From Sipunculus nudus (lineage: Eukaryota; Annelida; Sipuncula; Golfingiida; Sipunculidae), in contig CM049317.1 of the NCBI GenBank assembly GCA_026874595.1, forward strand, positions 70,267,618-70,331,617: a DNA stretch of 64,000 nt, read 5' to 3'. A model generated the notes under the pieces. That model was not told the origin of the DNA, ran no database searches, and saw only the letters and a program-made list of their open reading frames with translations. A program made the position numbers and the translations under genes. Of this stretch, positions 49,501 to 60,614 are shown one piece after another (position 1 is the stretch's first letter; the number at the start of each line of letters is the position of its first letter).

Positions 49501-50141
49501 CTTTTCATAGACCTCCTGGTGCAGATACGCAAGGTTGACAGTACCTACATCAGAAATTTGCCCTCTGTTCTCAAAATTCGATACCATAGGGCCCTGCAGT
49601 ATTGACCTATTGAGACTTTGGTGATCAGATTTGATTGAATGTTAGTATAAAAGACAAATTAATGTTTTCCATACTTGAAACCAATCAATGCGCTTCATGT
49701 ATTAGTTAAGCCTGTTTGTAAGAGATTTGGGGTTAGGGGTACCCTAAATACACATATTTGTACTACGCATATTTGTCTCATCATTCTTTTCAACTGCAAA
49801 AATAAAAAAGTAGTTCTTACAATTTATCATTTGAGTAGAATCTTTGACAGCAAGGCGTGTTCTCACCTGTAAGATTTCCCTCTGACTCAAGTGGTCCCAA
49901 AAAAGGTTTTGCCAAATTTTTCACTCTAAAAATCAAGTCTTATTAAAAAAGGCTTATACACGAGGTCGACTTATACGCGATAATTTACTGTATCTATATT
50001 ACTTCAGAATCATTTTAAACGAATAGATCGCTGTCTAAAACATAGGAACCAACACCAGTTTTGACAATATTGGTTAACTACTGCCCTGGCAATGAACATT
50101 TTGAGTTTCTATAGGGTCATGGAAGCTGGAAATTGGTGGTG

Positions 50142-50279
50142 GGTCAGAAACGTATGTTCCACTCCCTCCACAGAATTACATTTTTAATATGTTGTTTAGA
50201 TGCATAGACAAAGGCAATTAAAAGTGGTTTCGTTTGTGTTGCAATTAGTGGTACCTGTTTCACTATTTTGACCAGCCTA
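50142..50279 (-). repeat. Right terminal inverted repeat of the 6.1 kb element
   Basis: Reverse complement of the left terminus; the core TTGCAATTAGTGGTAC is exact. Confidence 0.75.
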
Positions 50280-50292
50280 TATGTTGTTAGCG

Positions 50293-51906
50293 TATTAGTC
50301 TTGTCATTCTATACTTGATGTTTAAACCAAACCCGGAACACATTCCAGGTGAAATGATTTTTGGTGTCTGATGGCCAAAACATTCTGGAGTATAAAATAT
50401 TAAAAGTCCCAAAAAGTCCCATTCGGGGAAAGTCATTTAATTTGATGATTTTAATTGGCTAATTAACGTTAAGTTTTACTTTACTTATCTGCACATTGTC
50501 ATATTAAGTTTGGTGTTTACCCCTATGAGGGACCACTCATTTGAAAGATCTCTTCAATGCCTGTCATTTGAATCTGACTTAGATGTAAATTTTACCAATA
50601 ATAACGATTTTAAGGATACTGACCAGGACAGAGCTCGAAAAAACACTTGCCCCCTTGCCCGAGGGCTTGGAAATATCGTAAGAACAACCATTGTCTGGAA
50701 GTTATCCGCTGGGCCTACGATGTATCTTACTCTACGTTATACGTGCCCTTGAAACAGTTCAACGGGATTTCAAATACAGGATTAAGCATGTGAGAAATAG
50801 AAATAAGATCAGGGTATGTTTTATGATGTGTTTTATTAGGGATATAGGGTTATCCACATCAGGAAATATAAGCATAAGAAAATTTCAATTATATGAAAAG
50901 TCTAATTAAATATCCGATCCTAACGTATCGCATGCCTTAATGGCGGACTCCGTCGGTGGTCTTTTGTCATTATCTTCATTCTTACAGCGGTGCGTCATTA
51001 GCAAGATTTGCATAATTGTCATCATTATAATACCAAGAACCAAAACTAAGTTCAAATGAGTGCAAGCATATAGAGCACATACCTTGTACGTTTATTCGGA
51101 TTAGATATAGCAAGGTATGACTATATTAACTAACTTACACAACACTCATTAGATGTTAAACACTTATTTTTTGGCTATTACAAACAGGGATCAGCGTTAA
51201 CCGTAAGGTATAGTACTCGTCAATAGGACTAGTAAAGCAAAAAAGGAAATAGTCCATTAACTTGTTCTATTTATTAGTCCCCCGCTTAGAGGAAGGACTG
51301 ATAAAATGGTTTACGTCTGTCCTTCCTTTATTCCGTCCTGCCCACCTCATACCTTTACCAAATATTGCTAAAACCCTTGTGCTTCCTTCACCATTTTATG
51401 CAGATATACTCAGCACATGACTGACATGTGATTACTAGTATACTCTGCACGCGACACCACCTCTGTTTAGCGACTTTCTGCGGACAATTTTTTTTTTCAC
51501 TTTACTTCTGATTAGTCAGTAGATTTTCGCCATCAAATCATTAGCACGGTTTCCTTGGAGCTAGGAAAATATAATAAATACATTAATGAATAGAATTATT
51601 TTCAGACTGATTGGAATGCTCAATGAAAAATTGAAATATAAGGTTAACTTTACATCTTAGTCAGATCTTGAAACGAGTGGTTACTCATAGGAGTAAATAC
51701 CAAGCTTAATATGACAATGTGCAGGTAAGTAAAGTAAACCTTAATCGTTATTTAGCCAACTGTGATCATCAAATTAAATGACTTTCCCCAATGGAACTCT
51801 TTGGACTTTTTATATGTTATTCTCCAGAATTTTCTGAGTAAAACACAGTTGGTTTCATTTATGTTTCAACTTGTTCCGGGTTGAACCCTATTTTTACTAG
51901 ACTAAA
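50293..51906. mobile_element. Non-autonomous DNA element with about 300 bp inverted repeats
   Basis: 50300-50610 and 51630-51906 are inverted copies sharing for example GGGGAAAGTCATTTAATTTG, CTGCACATTGTCATATTAAG and 'acccggaaca'. The possible duplication TAGCG flanks both sides (50288-50292 and 51907-51911). The centre has no coding frame I can support; it contains a bivalve-type 'gtccccc...gtctgtcctt' repeat near 51280. It starts about 14 bp after the right end of the 6.1 kb element. Confidence 0.7.
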
Positions 51907-52280
51907 TAGCGGCCAGATCCTTGCTGGCAGGAATCTTAGGTTGTACTCTGAGCACTAAAGGTTCCACAAATCAGTTCTATTTGCACACACCCTGAAGAAG
52001 TTAGTTAAATATATATGCACATCCCAGTTATACTGGCCTTGGTCACGCTATTATGACCAGTGATTCAAAACGTCAGTGGTTCATATAGCGTAACAGTAAA
52101 GTCCGTGCAGGTGCACAATACTGTTTTACATGCGAGTCTGACCTCAGTTGAGGTACAAGGTTAGTGTATTTCTTCTTGCATACATATAAGGTTACTTATG
52201 ATTTTAGAATATGGTTTTGAAAGAAGTATAATACATCTTCTGATATTGACTTTATGTTTGGATAAAATGTTCGCATAACT

Positions 52281-52286
52281 AATATA

Positions 52287-52331
<45 letters not shown>
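52281..52331. repeat. (TA)n microsatellite
   Basis: About 160 bp before the 36 bp satellite. Confidence 0.9.
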
Positions 52332-52332
<1 letters not shown>

Positions 52333-52489
52333 TATGATATATACTGTCTGTAGGAATTTTCCCACTTACCTAGCGACACCTACTCGGTGAAGACTGAGTC
52401 ATATATCAAATTATTCAAGAAAAACATAATTTATCCTCAACCGAGAGAGGTAGCCTGTTTATTACAATAGAAACTTAAGTAACACAGAA

Positions 52490-54810
52490 CATGTTTATTA
52501 TAGCAGATCAGTGACACGCCGAAGTTACATAGATGTTTATAATACAAAAAACAGAAGTTACGAAGAAGATGTTCAACATAGTAGAGACAGAAGTAACACA
52601 CAACATGTTTATTATACCAGAGACAGAAGTTACACACAACATGTTTGTTATACAAGAAACAGTTGTTACACACAAGATGTTTATTATACCAGAGACAGAA
52701 GTTACACACAACATGTTTATTATACCAGAGACAGAAGTTACACACAACATGTTTATTATACCAGAAACAGAAGTTACACACAACATGTTTGTTATACAAG
52801 AAACAGTTGTTACACTCAAGATGTTTATTATACCAGAGACAGAAGTTACACACAACATGTTTATTATACCAGAGACAGAAGTTACACACAACATGTTTAT
52901 TATACCAGAAACAGAAGTTACACACAACATGTTTGTTATACAAGAAACAGTTGTTACACACAAGATGTTTATTATACCAGAGACAGAAGTTACACACAAC
53001 ATGTTTATTATACCAGAGACAGAAGTTACACACAACATGTTTATTATACCAGAAACAGAAGTTACACACAACATGTTTGTTATACAAGAAACAGTTGTTA
53101 CACACAAGATGTTTATTATACCAGAGACAGAAGTTACACACAACATGTTTATTATACCAGAGACAGAAGTTACACACAACATGTTTATTATACCAGAAAC
53201 AGAAGTTACACACAACATGTTTGTTATACAAGAAACAGTTGTTACACACAAGATGTTTATTATACCGGAGACAGAAGTTACACACAACATGTTTATTATA
53301 CCAGAGACAGAAGTTACACACAACATGTTTGTTATACAAGAAACAGTTGTTACACACAAGATGTTTATTATACCAGAGACAGAAGTTACACACAGCATGT
53401 TATTATACCAGAGACAGAAGTCACACAGAAGATGCTTACTATACCAGAGGCAGAAGTTACACACAACACGTTTATTATTACAGAGACAGAAGTTACACAC
53501 AACATGTTTATAATAGCATAGACAAAAGTTACACACAACATTTTTATTATACCGGAGACAAAAGTTACACACAACATGTTAATTATACCGGAGACAAAAG
53601 TTACACACAACATGTTTGTTATACCAGAGACAGAAGTTTCACACAACATGTTTGTTATACAAGAGACAGTTGTTACACACCAGATGTTTATTATACCAGA
53701 GACAGAAGTTACACACAGCATGTTATTATACCAGAGACAGAAGTCACACAGACGATGTTTACTACACCAGAGGCAGGAGTTACACACAACATGTTTATTA
53801 TTGCAGAGACAGAGGTTACTCACAAGATGTTTATTTTAGGAGAGACAGAAGTTACACAGAACATGTTTATTATAGCAGAGACAGAGGTTACACACAACAT
53901 GTTTATTATACCGGAGACAGAAGTTACACACAACATGCTTATTATACTGGAGACAGACGTTACACACAACATGTTTATTATACCGGAGACAGAAGTTACA
54001 CACAACATGATTATTATACCGGAAACAGAAGTTACACACAACATGTTTGCTATACCAGAGACAGAAGTTACACAGAACATGTTTGTTATACAAGAGACAG
54101 TTGCTACACACAAGATGTATATTATACCAGAGACAGAAGTTACACAGAGCATGTTATTACACCAGAGACAGAAGTCACACAGAACATGTTTGTTATACCA
54201 GAGACAGAAGTTACACAGAACATGTTTGTTATACAAGAGACAGTTGTTACACACAAGATGTTTATTATACCAGAGACAGAAGTTACACACAGCATGTTAT
54301 TATACCAGGGACAAAAGTCACACAGTAGATGCTTACTATACCAGAGGCAGAAGTTACACACAACATGTTTATTATTATAGAGACAGAAGTTACACACAAC
54401 ATGTTTATTATAGCATAGACAAAAGTTACACAGTAGATGCTTACTATACCAGAGGCAGAAGTTACACACAACATGTTTATTATACTGGAGACAGAAGTTA
54501 CACACAACATGTTTATCATAGGAGAGACAGAAGTTACACACAAAATGTTTATTATACTGGAGACAGAAGTTACACACAATATGTTTATTATACCGGAGAC
54601 AGAAGTTACACACAACATGTTTGTTATACCAGAGACAGAAGTTACTCACAACATGTTTGTTATACAAGAGACAGTTGTTACACACAGCATGTTATTATAC
54701 CGGAGACAGAAGTTACACACAACATGTTTATTATACCGGAGACAGAAGTTACACACAACATGTTTGTTATACCAGAGACAGAAGTTACACACAACATGTT
54801 TATTATGCAT
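52490..54810. repeat. 36 bp satellite array, about 64 units, partly 144 bp higher-order
   Basis: The unit is about ACACAACATGTTTATTATAC followed by CAGAGACAGAAGTTAC. From 52661 to 53237 a variant unit (AGTTGTTACACACAAGATG) recurs every 144 bp (52661, 52805, 52949, 53093, 53237), so four 36-mers form a higher-order unit; the next spacing is 108. Units become more divergent after 53400. As 36 is divisible by 3 and the unit lacks stops in several frames, long open frames of up to 730 codons arise on both strands; I do not regard them as genes. The array ends a few bases before the acceptor of dioxygenase copy 2 exon 1. Confidence 0.95.
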
Positions 54811-54826
54811 ATTTTCAGGAGAGAGG

Positions 54827-54938
54827 ATGACGGGTGAACCAGTGATGCGGTCGTCATCGTCCCGGTGTCTGCTCACAGCCTTGATCATGGTGATGCTGCT
54901 CCTGACGCTGGCCGTGGTCGCCATTTTTATTATCCTGT
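54827..54938 (+). CDS. Dioxygenase copy 2, coding exon 1
   Basis: The acceptor 'catattttcag' ends at 54818, directly after the 36 bp satellite. The exon encodes MTGEPVMRSSSSR and the signal anchor. The phase 1 donor CTGT|GTAGGT matches copy 1. Confidence 0.8.
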
Positions 54939-57078
54939 GTAGGTACTGAGGGTCCTAATCCGTAAATACTAACAGAATTCATGCATAACGATTAAAGACC
55001 AAAATACATTAACGCACATGTAACGAGCGGGTCGAGCTTCACGTGTCAATTTGGGTTAATGTCCCTGCAATATATTTGTTGAACAAAATAGACTAACGCG
55101 CGCGTGACGCGTCAGCTAGTGCGCCTAATTCAATTGTTGACAGCGTGTGAATTGCTAATAATGAGGTTAAACTGCGGATAAATTAAGCGTTTGGTATAAT
55201 TTAGTCAGCAAAAATAATTGATGTATATATGCAAAGAAAAGGAGAAACAATACAGCAAACATACTTTTATCAATAACAGTTGTGAAATAAGTTCTTTCAT
55301 ATTTTGAAAATGTTTATCACAAACACATTCAGAAACATGATAATACAATTATACCACTATAAAGATAAAATTGTTGTATACAGATAACCCAAATATAATA
55401 GTTCTTATATAATCCAACCTGACGCGCGTCGCGGGCGTTGTAGTTAGTTTTTGAATCTGTGGCTGACGCGTGCGTTAGACTGTTTTAGGCTTTAAATATA
55501 TTCTGAAGTTGTAAAGTTGTAGGGGACTACATATATATCTCCGCCAGTATCACAATCAAACTTTGAATTGTGTAACGGAAATATGAAAGGCGTCTCGTGA
55601 TTCAGAGATTCTATATTTGAAGCTCTGCTCACTAAAACAAAGAAAGCTCTAATAGTAAATGACACAGGTTCTTACCCGGGAGAGAGAAACTGCTATATCT
55701 TGCAATGGTAAAGGGTCATTGAATAAACAATGTATCATATTGATCCTGGCCAGCTTAAAAAAGTTCAGCGAATTGTTAAAGGGGCCCAATCACCTATCTG
55801 ACCTTTAAAAACTAAAGATTATCCCTTGCAGCGTTTAAAAAAAAAATAGGCCAGAAAACGTGGATGTCACCACACACAGGCTGCTTGTTTTGTTTATGTT
55901 AACGTGTTTATAATATGCCGGAGCCCGCCAAAACAATTTCAGCAAGGGCATCTGGCAGCAAGTCAAATGGTGTTTTGTAACAAGAGATCTCCGTATATAT
56001 GCAACCTACCACTTAAGGTTACATGTTTCTCCCCTTTTGACAACATTGCTGAGTTTATGTTGTTGATAAACAAGTTCATATATCCTTCGTGAAGGCCTTA
56101 TAAGAACTTCTCACAACCAAAATTACCCTTAGATCATTAATATAGGCGCAGAGGTAGCCAGATATCACATAAATTCTTTTTCAAAAGTTAGGTGAACAAG
56201 CACCTTTAATTGGGTATTACTCTGGTCCTCTGTGAAATACCATCAACTTCTGTTCTTAACTGTTGTAAAAGGTTTGATAATAGACAAACCTGGTAAAATA
56301 CACTGGGCAATACATAGCCGTGACAAACACGAATCAGTTATGGTCCTACTCTGGCAAGGCAGGGATCCCGGCCATAATGTCAGAGGGCCGATCTGGCGCT
56401 AGACAATACACTGCATGGGCAGTCATGGATGTTTCGTGGTCCTTAGGACAATAGTAACGGCGTTCTCCCCGAGAGGGCTCTGCGCCATGGTACAAATCAC
56501 ACATGCCAGCATGTATTATTAAATTATTCTTGTCTATGTTTACCACATTATCAGATCAATGCATATATGGATGCTTTTGACCTTCTTTAATACTGTAAAC
56601 AAATCATTAAAAAAAATGCTAGTTGTTTCAGTTTTCAGCGAGATGTCTAGTTGACCTTCTGTAAAATTTTGCCGAAATAGTTTTGAACTAGGGCATTTTA
56701 ATATTTTAATATTCAATACAAGAATGTCTCAGACATAATTAACAGCCTCTCAAATGAGCTGAAAGGAAAGAATTATCATTGAACAAATTCCACGAAAAGA
56801 ACGACCTATCTGTCAGTGTTATAACCCAAGACGCATTAAGCTTTTTGTCTTGGAAATACAAAGAATTAATGAAAAATCTAATTAATTAAAAGGCATATTA
56901 ATAAAAAGACTAAATCCAGGCTTCAATGTAAGGTCAGTGTCAGTTTCAATTTATTGTATATGGTAAAATGTATAATTTAGGTTAAACCCCTCAGAACTTC
57001 TTGATCTTTTATGATTATTTTCAGTTTTAAACTTTGAATGGGATGCATCACGAAAACAACAGATAGGTAAGGCAATGC

Positions 57079-57162
<84 letters not shown>

Positions 57163-58588
57163 GTGTGAGAGAGAGAGTAAGAGAGAGAGAGAGGTAAAAA
57201 GAAAGCGCTATGTATCTTTGCAATTTAATATGAATTGGCCTTCATTTACATAATACAGAAGAAAAATATTTTCTTCATCCTTATTATCAAGGTATGTTTT
57301 ATCCATCTGGATTATATATATATATATTTATGCTCTGTCACACCAACATGCACACACCCGAACCTGCTCACAGTTATCCCATAATTAATCAAAACTTGAT
57401 AATATCATTCATACCCATCCAGTCACTTGCTCTGTTCTCGGAAGTGCTGAAAGAAGCGCACAAGACATGGAATTGTGGGAAAAACTGGCCGAGGTTTATT
57501 AAAATATCATTAAAATTTCCATATTCAACATATTCAGCAATTATCCTTTCTTTCCCACTGACGGGAAGGTGGGGTATAACACGCCATATATATCGTATAG
57601 GTCATATTAAAAGTAAAAGTAGTAGTAGTAAAAGTAAACAGTTTACACCTCGACAAATATACTGTCTAGAAACAATAAACTTTAAAATTTTAACATTAAC
57701 ATGTAGAACACAGAGTGCTTGAGTCGGTGGCGAAGGGGGTGGTGGTGGGTTTTTCTTCCAGCTAGTACGTTGCTGGTTGTCTTTTTCCTGACAGATGAAT
57801 TAATTCACTGGTCGTCGTTTCTCCTGGTACTAGTGGTAGATGGTTGCCGAGTCCTGGTTGACGAGTGATCTTGTCCCAGCGCGGGCATGTCTTCTCAAAC
57901 AATGACCTGGGCTGCTATTGGCCGGTACTTACTTCCGGTTTGCAGTGCATTATGGTCGCCCCAAATCTTTCTTAATATAATATTTAATGGATTTTTTAGT
58001 CCAGTTAGAATACGGCTGGGGATGTATGTTACATATATTTACTAATCGTGACCCTTCTTGTCAAAGTGAGGTCCTCTGTAATCATTATTAAAAATCTAGC
58101 GACCTTGAACTTCCGCCCTCTCGTAAGCAGTGCCGCCATATTGGATATTCGCCCACTCCTAGTTAATTCCGCGTCTTCATGAACTGGTTATACTGCAGAT
58201 AAAATTAAACTACTTGTTTCAAATGAATCTGCTTATTTAGCCAGGTGATCACGCTGCCGGCTATGGGTTTCTATACGTTAAGAGTACCAGATTTCCCAGA
58301 ACACAGTGTTACCCTAATTATTGCCCAGCGCCGCCGTACTAATAACGATGTCCGCCCTCCAAGTATTCTCACTCTTTGTCGGGACAGTTTTTAACTCTGA
58401 TTTTGGTTATCATTACCTTCTTTTCAACCAGGAAGGTCTTGAGCTTTAAATATTTGTGTATATACTAATACTGCCCCCCCCCCCCCCAGTATCATTTCCT
58501 TTTATTGGCGCCCAACACACAAAACACTGATGGTGTGGCGAGCATAAAATTATTATCTGCTTGGGGCAGAGTAATTGTATATACATAT

Positions 58589-58649
<61 letters not shown>

Positions 58650-60511
58650 GGCGTTAATTACCATTTACGAGAAGCAGATTAAAGTTAGATAAGGTCTGTT
58701 TTAATTGATGTTAGGAAATCACCAGTTTAAAATACATGGGCCTGCAGGCAAAATGTTTATTCCAGCTGTTTAAATTTCCAAATGTATGCAAAATACATGA
58801 AACGTTAGGAAGCTATGCAACTATAGAGGCATCACCCTTACTGCCGCTGTACGATCCGATGAGATTTCATAGTATTATCGTGTTGTTATTAATATTTTAA
58901 AATGGTATTTGGTAAGTGGATATACATTTGAAATTCAAGTATAACTCATTGAGTGCAATGTGACCCACGCGTCGCAAACCTCACGGCTTGTATTTCATTT
59001 CATTGGGCTATAACTGATTTGTTCCACATGCCCCACCTCTAGGTCGAAGGTCACGCGTGTCACTTATTTTTATCATGCAACTTTCTCAGGATGTCAGATT
59101 TGAAATTTGTGTTTGCCCGGGGATAAAGGGAGGTTTAGTAACTATGCTAACGAGAATAAACTAGTTCTTTGAATATTTCAAAAGTCGCATGCAACCTGAC
59201 TAGCATGACACTTTTGCATGACCCTGTGATGCAAGAAGACTTTAAGGTACAGTTAACACAATGGAAAAAACGCCGCATGTGGGACAAGTGAAAACCGTAT
59301 AGTCCACAGTTTAGAATTATAGCTGTGAAATGCAAAACGACCAGTTTGGGTGTATTGGTACACTTGCATCATCTGACCTTGACCTTTTATTACTTTACCC
59401 TAGAACGACCTCCAGTACCACCGTCGGCCTACTGCGCACGAACCCCGGTTGACATACTCGGCCCGAACTACAGACGAAACAGCACGCAGAGAACACGTTT
59501 TTGTGAAAATGCTAAAGTCGAGAAAACACTGACCGTCCATGGATACATATTGGAAGAAGGATGCCGCCGGGCTCTACCGTCCTCTAAAATCGAGGTGTGT
59601 TGCTTAACATTTTTTAAATTTGCAATTTGGGATGGCCAAGTACAAAGATAACGCAGCTATTTTCCACACGGTGGCGCTGCCTAGGGCTGACGGACAAATG
59701 CAGATATTCAACGTTTATGTAGAGGCCATGTGGCACAACACGGCAATTTTCCCCCAAAATAAAGGGGAGGTTTAAACCACAGACCCCCCTACCCCACCCG
59801 CTCCCACCTGCTATATAAGCCTACGCCATGTACCTCTGTTATAAACATATATATCAAAATAGAAAATCTGCATTATAATTGTAGAGTGCTAACACTCGAC
59901 TTTTGTCACGCAACTCCTTGTGGTCTCGGAAATGCCCACTTCAGCGATGCCAAATGTGTCCTAATAGGAGTCATTTCCCATATTTTATCATAAATCCTCA
60001 GACATTTGTCATTCGTTTCCGCGAAGCAGCTACTGCAGTCCCCTTCTATCAGGAGCTTAGTGAACCGTACAGAAATGGGCAATACGCTAGTGAGGATAAA
60101 TGTATGCAGTTGCCTTTTCAATTATTTTTACAGGTGTGGTTAGCAGACCCTGAGGGTGTTTATATCGATTCCTGTTATGGTTACACTATGTCCGATGAAA
60201 CAGGTTACTTCCGGTTTGTTACGTCATTTCCTGGTCACTATTACCTTCACGAGGGAAACATCAGTTACCTTCGCGCGTCACATATCCATTATCACGTGAC
60301 TACCGTACAGCATGGAACAATTACTACGCAGCAGTACTTCGCGGGGGACCCACACACAACAGGGCGTCTGAACGGGTTAGTGACACAGACGAGAGCTCTG
60401 AACCCTGGGAGAGATGATGGCCGCCATATTGTAGATTTCAATGTCGTTCTACATCGGCGCACCACCGACATAAATCCGGAAGCAGAAGTACCTGAAAATT
60501 TTGGACCATAA
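54827..60511 (+). CDS. Membrane-anchored intradiol dioxygenase-like protein, copy 2 (4 exons)
   Basis: Exons 54827-54938, 57025-57066, 59404-59594 and 60134-60511 have exactly the lengths and phases of copy 1 (112, 42, 191, 378 nt) and give another 240-residue protein. The anchor exon is almost identical; the catalytic exon differs by scattered substitutions only, and Tyr (GVY), Tyr (PGHY), HIH and the Arg before it are all kept. The intron just after exon 1 also matches copy 1 in patches (the 'gggtcct' and 'cataacgattaa' stretches), so this is a DNA-level tandem duplication, not retrotransposition. All introns here are GT-AG. AATAAA at 60602 is a good poly(A) signal. No stop or frameshift is seen, so both copies look maintained. 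The 36 bp satellite abuts exon 1. Confidence 0.85.
55075..55490. mobile_element. Possible miniature element in intron 1 of dioxygenase copy 2
   Basis: 'aatagactaacgcgcgcg...gacgcgtcagc' on the left and 'gctgacgcgtgcgttagact' on the right are imperfect inverted repeats. Comparison with copy 1 shows about 500 extra bases between two matching intron blocks here. Borders approximate. Confidence 0.5.
55500..57020. other. Intron 1 of dioxygenase copy 2, second half
   Basis: 'gggactacatatatatctccgcca' at about 55525 matches 'agaccacatatattcctccgcca' of copy 1 intron 1 at about 34595. No further feature seen. Confidence 0.5.
57025..57066 (+). CDS. Dioxygenase copy 2, coding exon 2 (42 nt)
   Basis: After 'gattattttcag'. 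Encodes LNFEWDASRKQQI and ends ATAG|GTAAGG, a stronger donor than in copy 1. Confidence 0.75.
57081..57160. repeat. (TA)n microsatellite with a GA tail
   Basis: Directly after exon 2 of dioxygenase copy 2; followed by gagagagag at 57168-57193. Confidence 0.9.
57200..59400. other. Intron 2 of dioxygenase copy 2
   Basis: A 142-codon frame at 57294-57722 has no recognised motif. 57720-58340 is more GC-balanced than its surroundings and may be an inserted repeat of unknown type. A C run lies at 58474-58488. Confidence 0.45.
58598..58642. repeat. (TA)n microsatellite
   Basis: AT run in intron 2 of dioxygenase copy 2. Confidence 0.9.
59404..59594 (+). CDS. Dioxygenase copy 2, coding exon 3
   Basis: After 'ctttaccctag'. 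Encodes PPSAYCARTP, DILGPNY and LTVHGYILEEGC. The donor is GAG|GTGTGT. Confidence 0.82.
59893..60005 (+). repeat. Dispersed repeat upstream of dioxygenase copy 2 exon 4
   Basis: Same family as 12285-12394. It is intronic and explains part of the open frame that appears to extend exon 4 upstream. Confidence 0.6.
60134..60511 (+). CDS. Dioxygenase copy 2, coding exon 4 (catalytic exon)
   Basis: After 'atttttacag', phase 0, 125 codons to TAA. It keeps VWLADPEGVY, SDETGYFRF, PGHY, HIHYHV and TTQQYFAGD. The open frame upstream of the acceptor (59903-60133) belongs to a dispersed repeat, not to this exon. Confidence 0.9.
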   Translation: MWLADPEGVYIDSCYGYTMSDETGYFRFVTSFPGHYYLHEGNISYLRASHIHYHVTTVQHGTITTQQYFAGDPHTTGRLNGLVTQTRALNPGRDDGRHIVDFNVVLHRRTTDINPEAEVPENFGP

Positions 60512-60601
60512 AGTATATTCTATTCACAACTGCTGAACTTTATTGTTTCGTCACAACCCAGTTACTGACATGTGACCACAAGCGCTTGAATCCCTTTTTA
60601 T

Positions 60602-60607
60602 AATAAA
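60602..60607 (+). promoter_or_regulatory. Poly(A) signal AATAAA
   Basis: Canonical hexamer about 90 bp after the stop of dioxygenase copy 2. Confidence 0.55.
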
Positions 60608-60614
60608 GTCTTCA

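Larger units (their letters stand above)
44195..50279 (+). mobile_element. TIR DNA transposon with FEN1-like nuclease and CXC domain
   Basis: Both ends carry imperfect inverted repeats of about 140 bp: the left end reads TAGGCTAGTCAAAATAG and the right end read backwards TAGGCTGGTCAAAATAG, and both then share GTACCACTAATTGCAA. Further in, 'taacatat.aaaaatgtaa' and 'gagtggaa' still match. Possible flanking duplication is only TAT. Inside lies one intronless, now broken coding region (45117-49500) on the plus strand. I do not recognise a named superfamily. The central protein region might hold an RNase H-like transposase, but I cannot show it. Confidence 0.75.

Noticed and set aside
52511-54949. 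Long open frames (170 to 730 codons) on both strands over the satellite
   Set aside because: They arise from a 36 bp unit lacking stops, exist in several frames and both strands at once, and have no start, splice or domain support. The one reaching 54837 enters the true anchor exon in the wrong frame.
57294-57722. 142-codon open frame
   Set aside because: Begins in TA-rich repeat translation, has no family motif, and lies in an intron of dioxygenase copy 2 without splice support.
59903-60133. Upstream extension of dioxygenase copy 2 exon 4 to a 202-codon frame
   Set aside because: The segment belongs to a dispersed repeat also found at 12285-12394, copy 1 has no such extension, and a good acceptor at 60133 joins exon 3 in phase.
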